Made by a program: the position numbers and the translations under genes. A DNA stretch of 24,287 bases. Source: Bordetella parapertussis. GTDB lineage: Bacteria; Pseudomonadota; Gammaproteobacteria; Burkholderiales; SG8-41. The stretch lies in contig CAMBSS010000051.1 in the NCBI GenBank assembly GCA_945870465.1, positions 1-24,287 of the forward strand. Reading direction: 5' to 3'. This document shows positions 23,509 to 24,287 of this stretch, in pieces (position 1 is the stretch's first letter; the number at the start of each line of letters is the position of its first letter). The notes under the pieces are model-generated. The model was not told the DNA's origin and did no database searches. It was given only the letters and a program-made list of their open reading frames with translations.

Positions 23509-23537
23509 AGTGTATATACGTATATACAAAAAAGCAA
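23509..23537 (-). promoter_or_regulatory. Predicted brnTA promoter with palindromic operator
   Basis: On the minus strand TTGCTT (23537-23532) is followed after 17 nt by TACACT (23514-23509), a fair sigma70 pair. The 18-nt perfect palindrome TGTATATACGTATATACA (23511-23528) fills the spacer and overlaps the -10. This is where an autorepressing BrnA would be expected to bind. The projected start at about 23502 coincides with the GTG codon. Confidence 0.6.
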
Positions 23538-23572
23538 ATTGCTTGACGCCAGCGCACCCCTCGTGCCGTGCG

Positions 23573-23600
23573 GTCCAACGTTGTGTTGAGCAGCGCGCGA
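23573..23600 (-). repeat. Half attC (or recombination) site at the outer edge of the brnTA cassette
   Basis: On the minus strand GTTGGAC (23579-23573) matches R' GTTRRRY, preceded by CTCAACACAAC, which looks like an L' arm. The rest of an attC is not present: sequence beyond about 23592 is the hydrolase-like fragment. It marks the upstream limit of the brnTA cassette, about 652 bp from its attC. It could equally be an attI-like or non-canonical insertion point. Confidence 0.5.
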
Positions 23601-23717
23601 GCCCAAGCAGTTCCTCGAACTTGCCGGCGGGCACAACGAAGGGTTTTGTTCGCGCGCGACGAGTGGATCGCGGCGGTCGGCGCTTTTCTCGAGCGGGCGA
23701 AAATGAAGTGGGAATAG
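23593..23717 (+). pseudogene. Fragment of an alpha/beta hydrolase 3' end (diverged copy of 22180-22304)
   Basis: About 125 nt align with the last 41 codons of the hydrolase gene at 21459, through REPKQFLELAGGHNEGF and on to the TAG stop. Most differences in the first half are synonymous third-position changes (GGT/GGC, AAT/AAC, GGA/GGG), then one T is missing near 23647, shifting the frame. The pattern suggests a homologous gene that had evolved under selection before truncation, not a fresh copy of the neighbour. Weak similarity to the hydrolase 3' flank continues to about 23760. It has no start and cannot be expressed as a useful protein. Confidence 0.85.
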
Positions 23718-24130
23718 CAGCTTGACCTGATGGTCGGGCGCCTGCTTCCGGCCAACACCAGACGTTGACTGTTACATTTCAATCCGGCGTCTATTAGACG
23801 TGTCGCCGGGATGTCGGTAGGAGTTTTCTGGCGCCACCGCAGTGCCGGCACAGATTGATCCTGGCATTTGGGCCGGTTCCTGTCGGTTGAGCGGTTCCAG
23901 GGAAATTCTTGCATGCTCGCTACTGGCCGCAATTCATTCTTTATTTGCATGCTTAGTCGGCGGCATATTCGTAAATATTAGTCTGATTCGCAGCTCAAGT
24001 GCAGAAATGCGGAGGCATAATGCGGCCTGACATATTTTATGAATCCTGAAAACATCTTCTTTTATTCAAGATCGTGTTGCCTGGTATTCGATTGGCCGGA
24101 AAAATATGAACATCAATTTTGAATGCACGT
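23718..24130. other. Non-coding, AT-richer stretch before the IS end
   Basis: Short frames exist here, but none has a ribosome-binding site, codon pattern or family resemblance that I can support. The stretch holds a hairpin-forming CCGGCG (23785-23790) / CGCCGG (23805-23810). From about 23890 it is clearly less GC-rich than the rest of the window. It looks like remnant flanking DNA between the cassette block and the insertion sequence. Confidence 0.5.
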
Positions 24131-24217
24131 TGTGTGGCCCCCGGTGGCCACTTCAAATTCCCCCATCTGTGGCCAGGTCAAACTCCCCCAGGGGGAACGA
24201 CAGGAATGGATGGATTG
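24131..24217 (-). mobile_element. IS21-family right end with internal terminal repeats
   Basis: Two 21-nt repeats of GTGGCCAnnTCAAAnTCCCCC lie at 24144-24164 and 24169-24189, with a 25-nt period and a partial third unit near 24131. Multiple short repeats of this type at the ends are characteristic of IS21-family elements. They lie just beyond the istB stop. The exact terminus and target duplication cannot be fixed because the other end is outside the window. Confidence 0.7.
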
Positions 24218-24287
24218 TTACTCGGATTGGTTAGCCTTTGCAAGGCGGTTGGCGGCTTCTTTGAGCCGGTAGCTTTTGCCGCGGAAT
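24218..24287 (-). CDS. istB: IS21-family helper ATPase IstB, C-terminal fragment cut by window edge
   Basis: The minus-strand frame entering from the window edge reads FRGKSYRLKEAANRLAKANQ, then SE and TAA at 24220-24218. RGKSYRLKEAA is typical of the C-terminus of IstB, the AAA+ ATPase that assists the IstA transposase. Only about 22 codons are visible, and the call rests on this tail together with the adjacent IS21-type terminal repeats. The main part of the element, including istA, would lie outside the window. Confidence 0.72.
   Translation of the reverse strand, partial: FRGKSYRLKEAANRLAKANQSE

Noticed and set aside
23507..23950. Minus-strand frame of 147 codons upstream of brnT
   Set aside because: It runs antisense through the hydrolase fragment and the promoter region, with no Shine-Dalgarno or family features.
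23842..24030. Short plus-strand frame of 62 codons before the IS end
   Set aside because: No ribosome-binding site, codon bias or recognisable sequence; lies in AT-richer remnant DNA.

Overview
The window is GC-rich, densely coding DNA that looks like a betaproteobacterial chromosome, most likely Burkholderiales or a near relative. The main reason is nine periplasmic Bug-type receptors (the substrate-binding proteins of tripartite tricarboxylate transporters, TTT) within about 15.5 kb; expansion of this family is a hallmark of that group. Supporting genes are SrkA, CorA, a BrnT/BrnA module and an IS21-type end. No rRNA, tRNA or CRISPR array was seen.

Region 1 (1-17913) is a catabolic and uptake island. 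The first + strand run holds M19 dipeptidase A, Bug1, a palindromic repeat, Bug2, M19 dipeptidase B, Bug3, Bug4, a DUF1028 Ntn-hydrolase-like protein and a cupin. Bug5 lies on the opposite strand and is followed by a gamma-glutamyltransferase-family gene. After a second copy of the repeat, a tight run holds Bug6, an enolase-superfamily dehydratase/racemase, an N-acetylmuramoyl-L-alanine amidase, Bug7, Bug8, Bug9 and an unrecognised 354-residue protein. No TctA or TctB membrane subunit is in the window, so these receptors must dock on transporters encoded elsewhere. The enzymes suggest import and opening of amide- or gamma-glutamyl-linked acids, but the substrate cannot be read from sequence. 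Both dipeptidases have lost the His-x-Asp and Glu ligands of the usual zinc site.

Region 2 (17914-22304) is housekeeping-like: corA preceded by a decayed tandem corA copy, a divergent exported protein of unknown function, the stress kinase srkA, a third copy of the palindromic repeat and a membrane-anchored alpha/beta hydrolase.

Region 3 (22305-24287) is mobile. Two minus-strand gene cassettes, one with a DUF1772 membrane protein and one with brnT-brnA, are each followed by a recognisable integron attC site with matching R boxes and one unpaired base in the L'' arm. No integrase is visible, so this resembles a CALIN (cluster of attC sites lacking an integron integrase). The cassette pair is bracketed by the 3' end of the hydrolase gene and a diverged, frameshifted second copy of that 3' end. 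The window closes with the right end of an IS21-family element and the tail of its istB.
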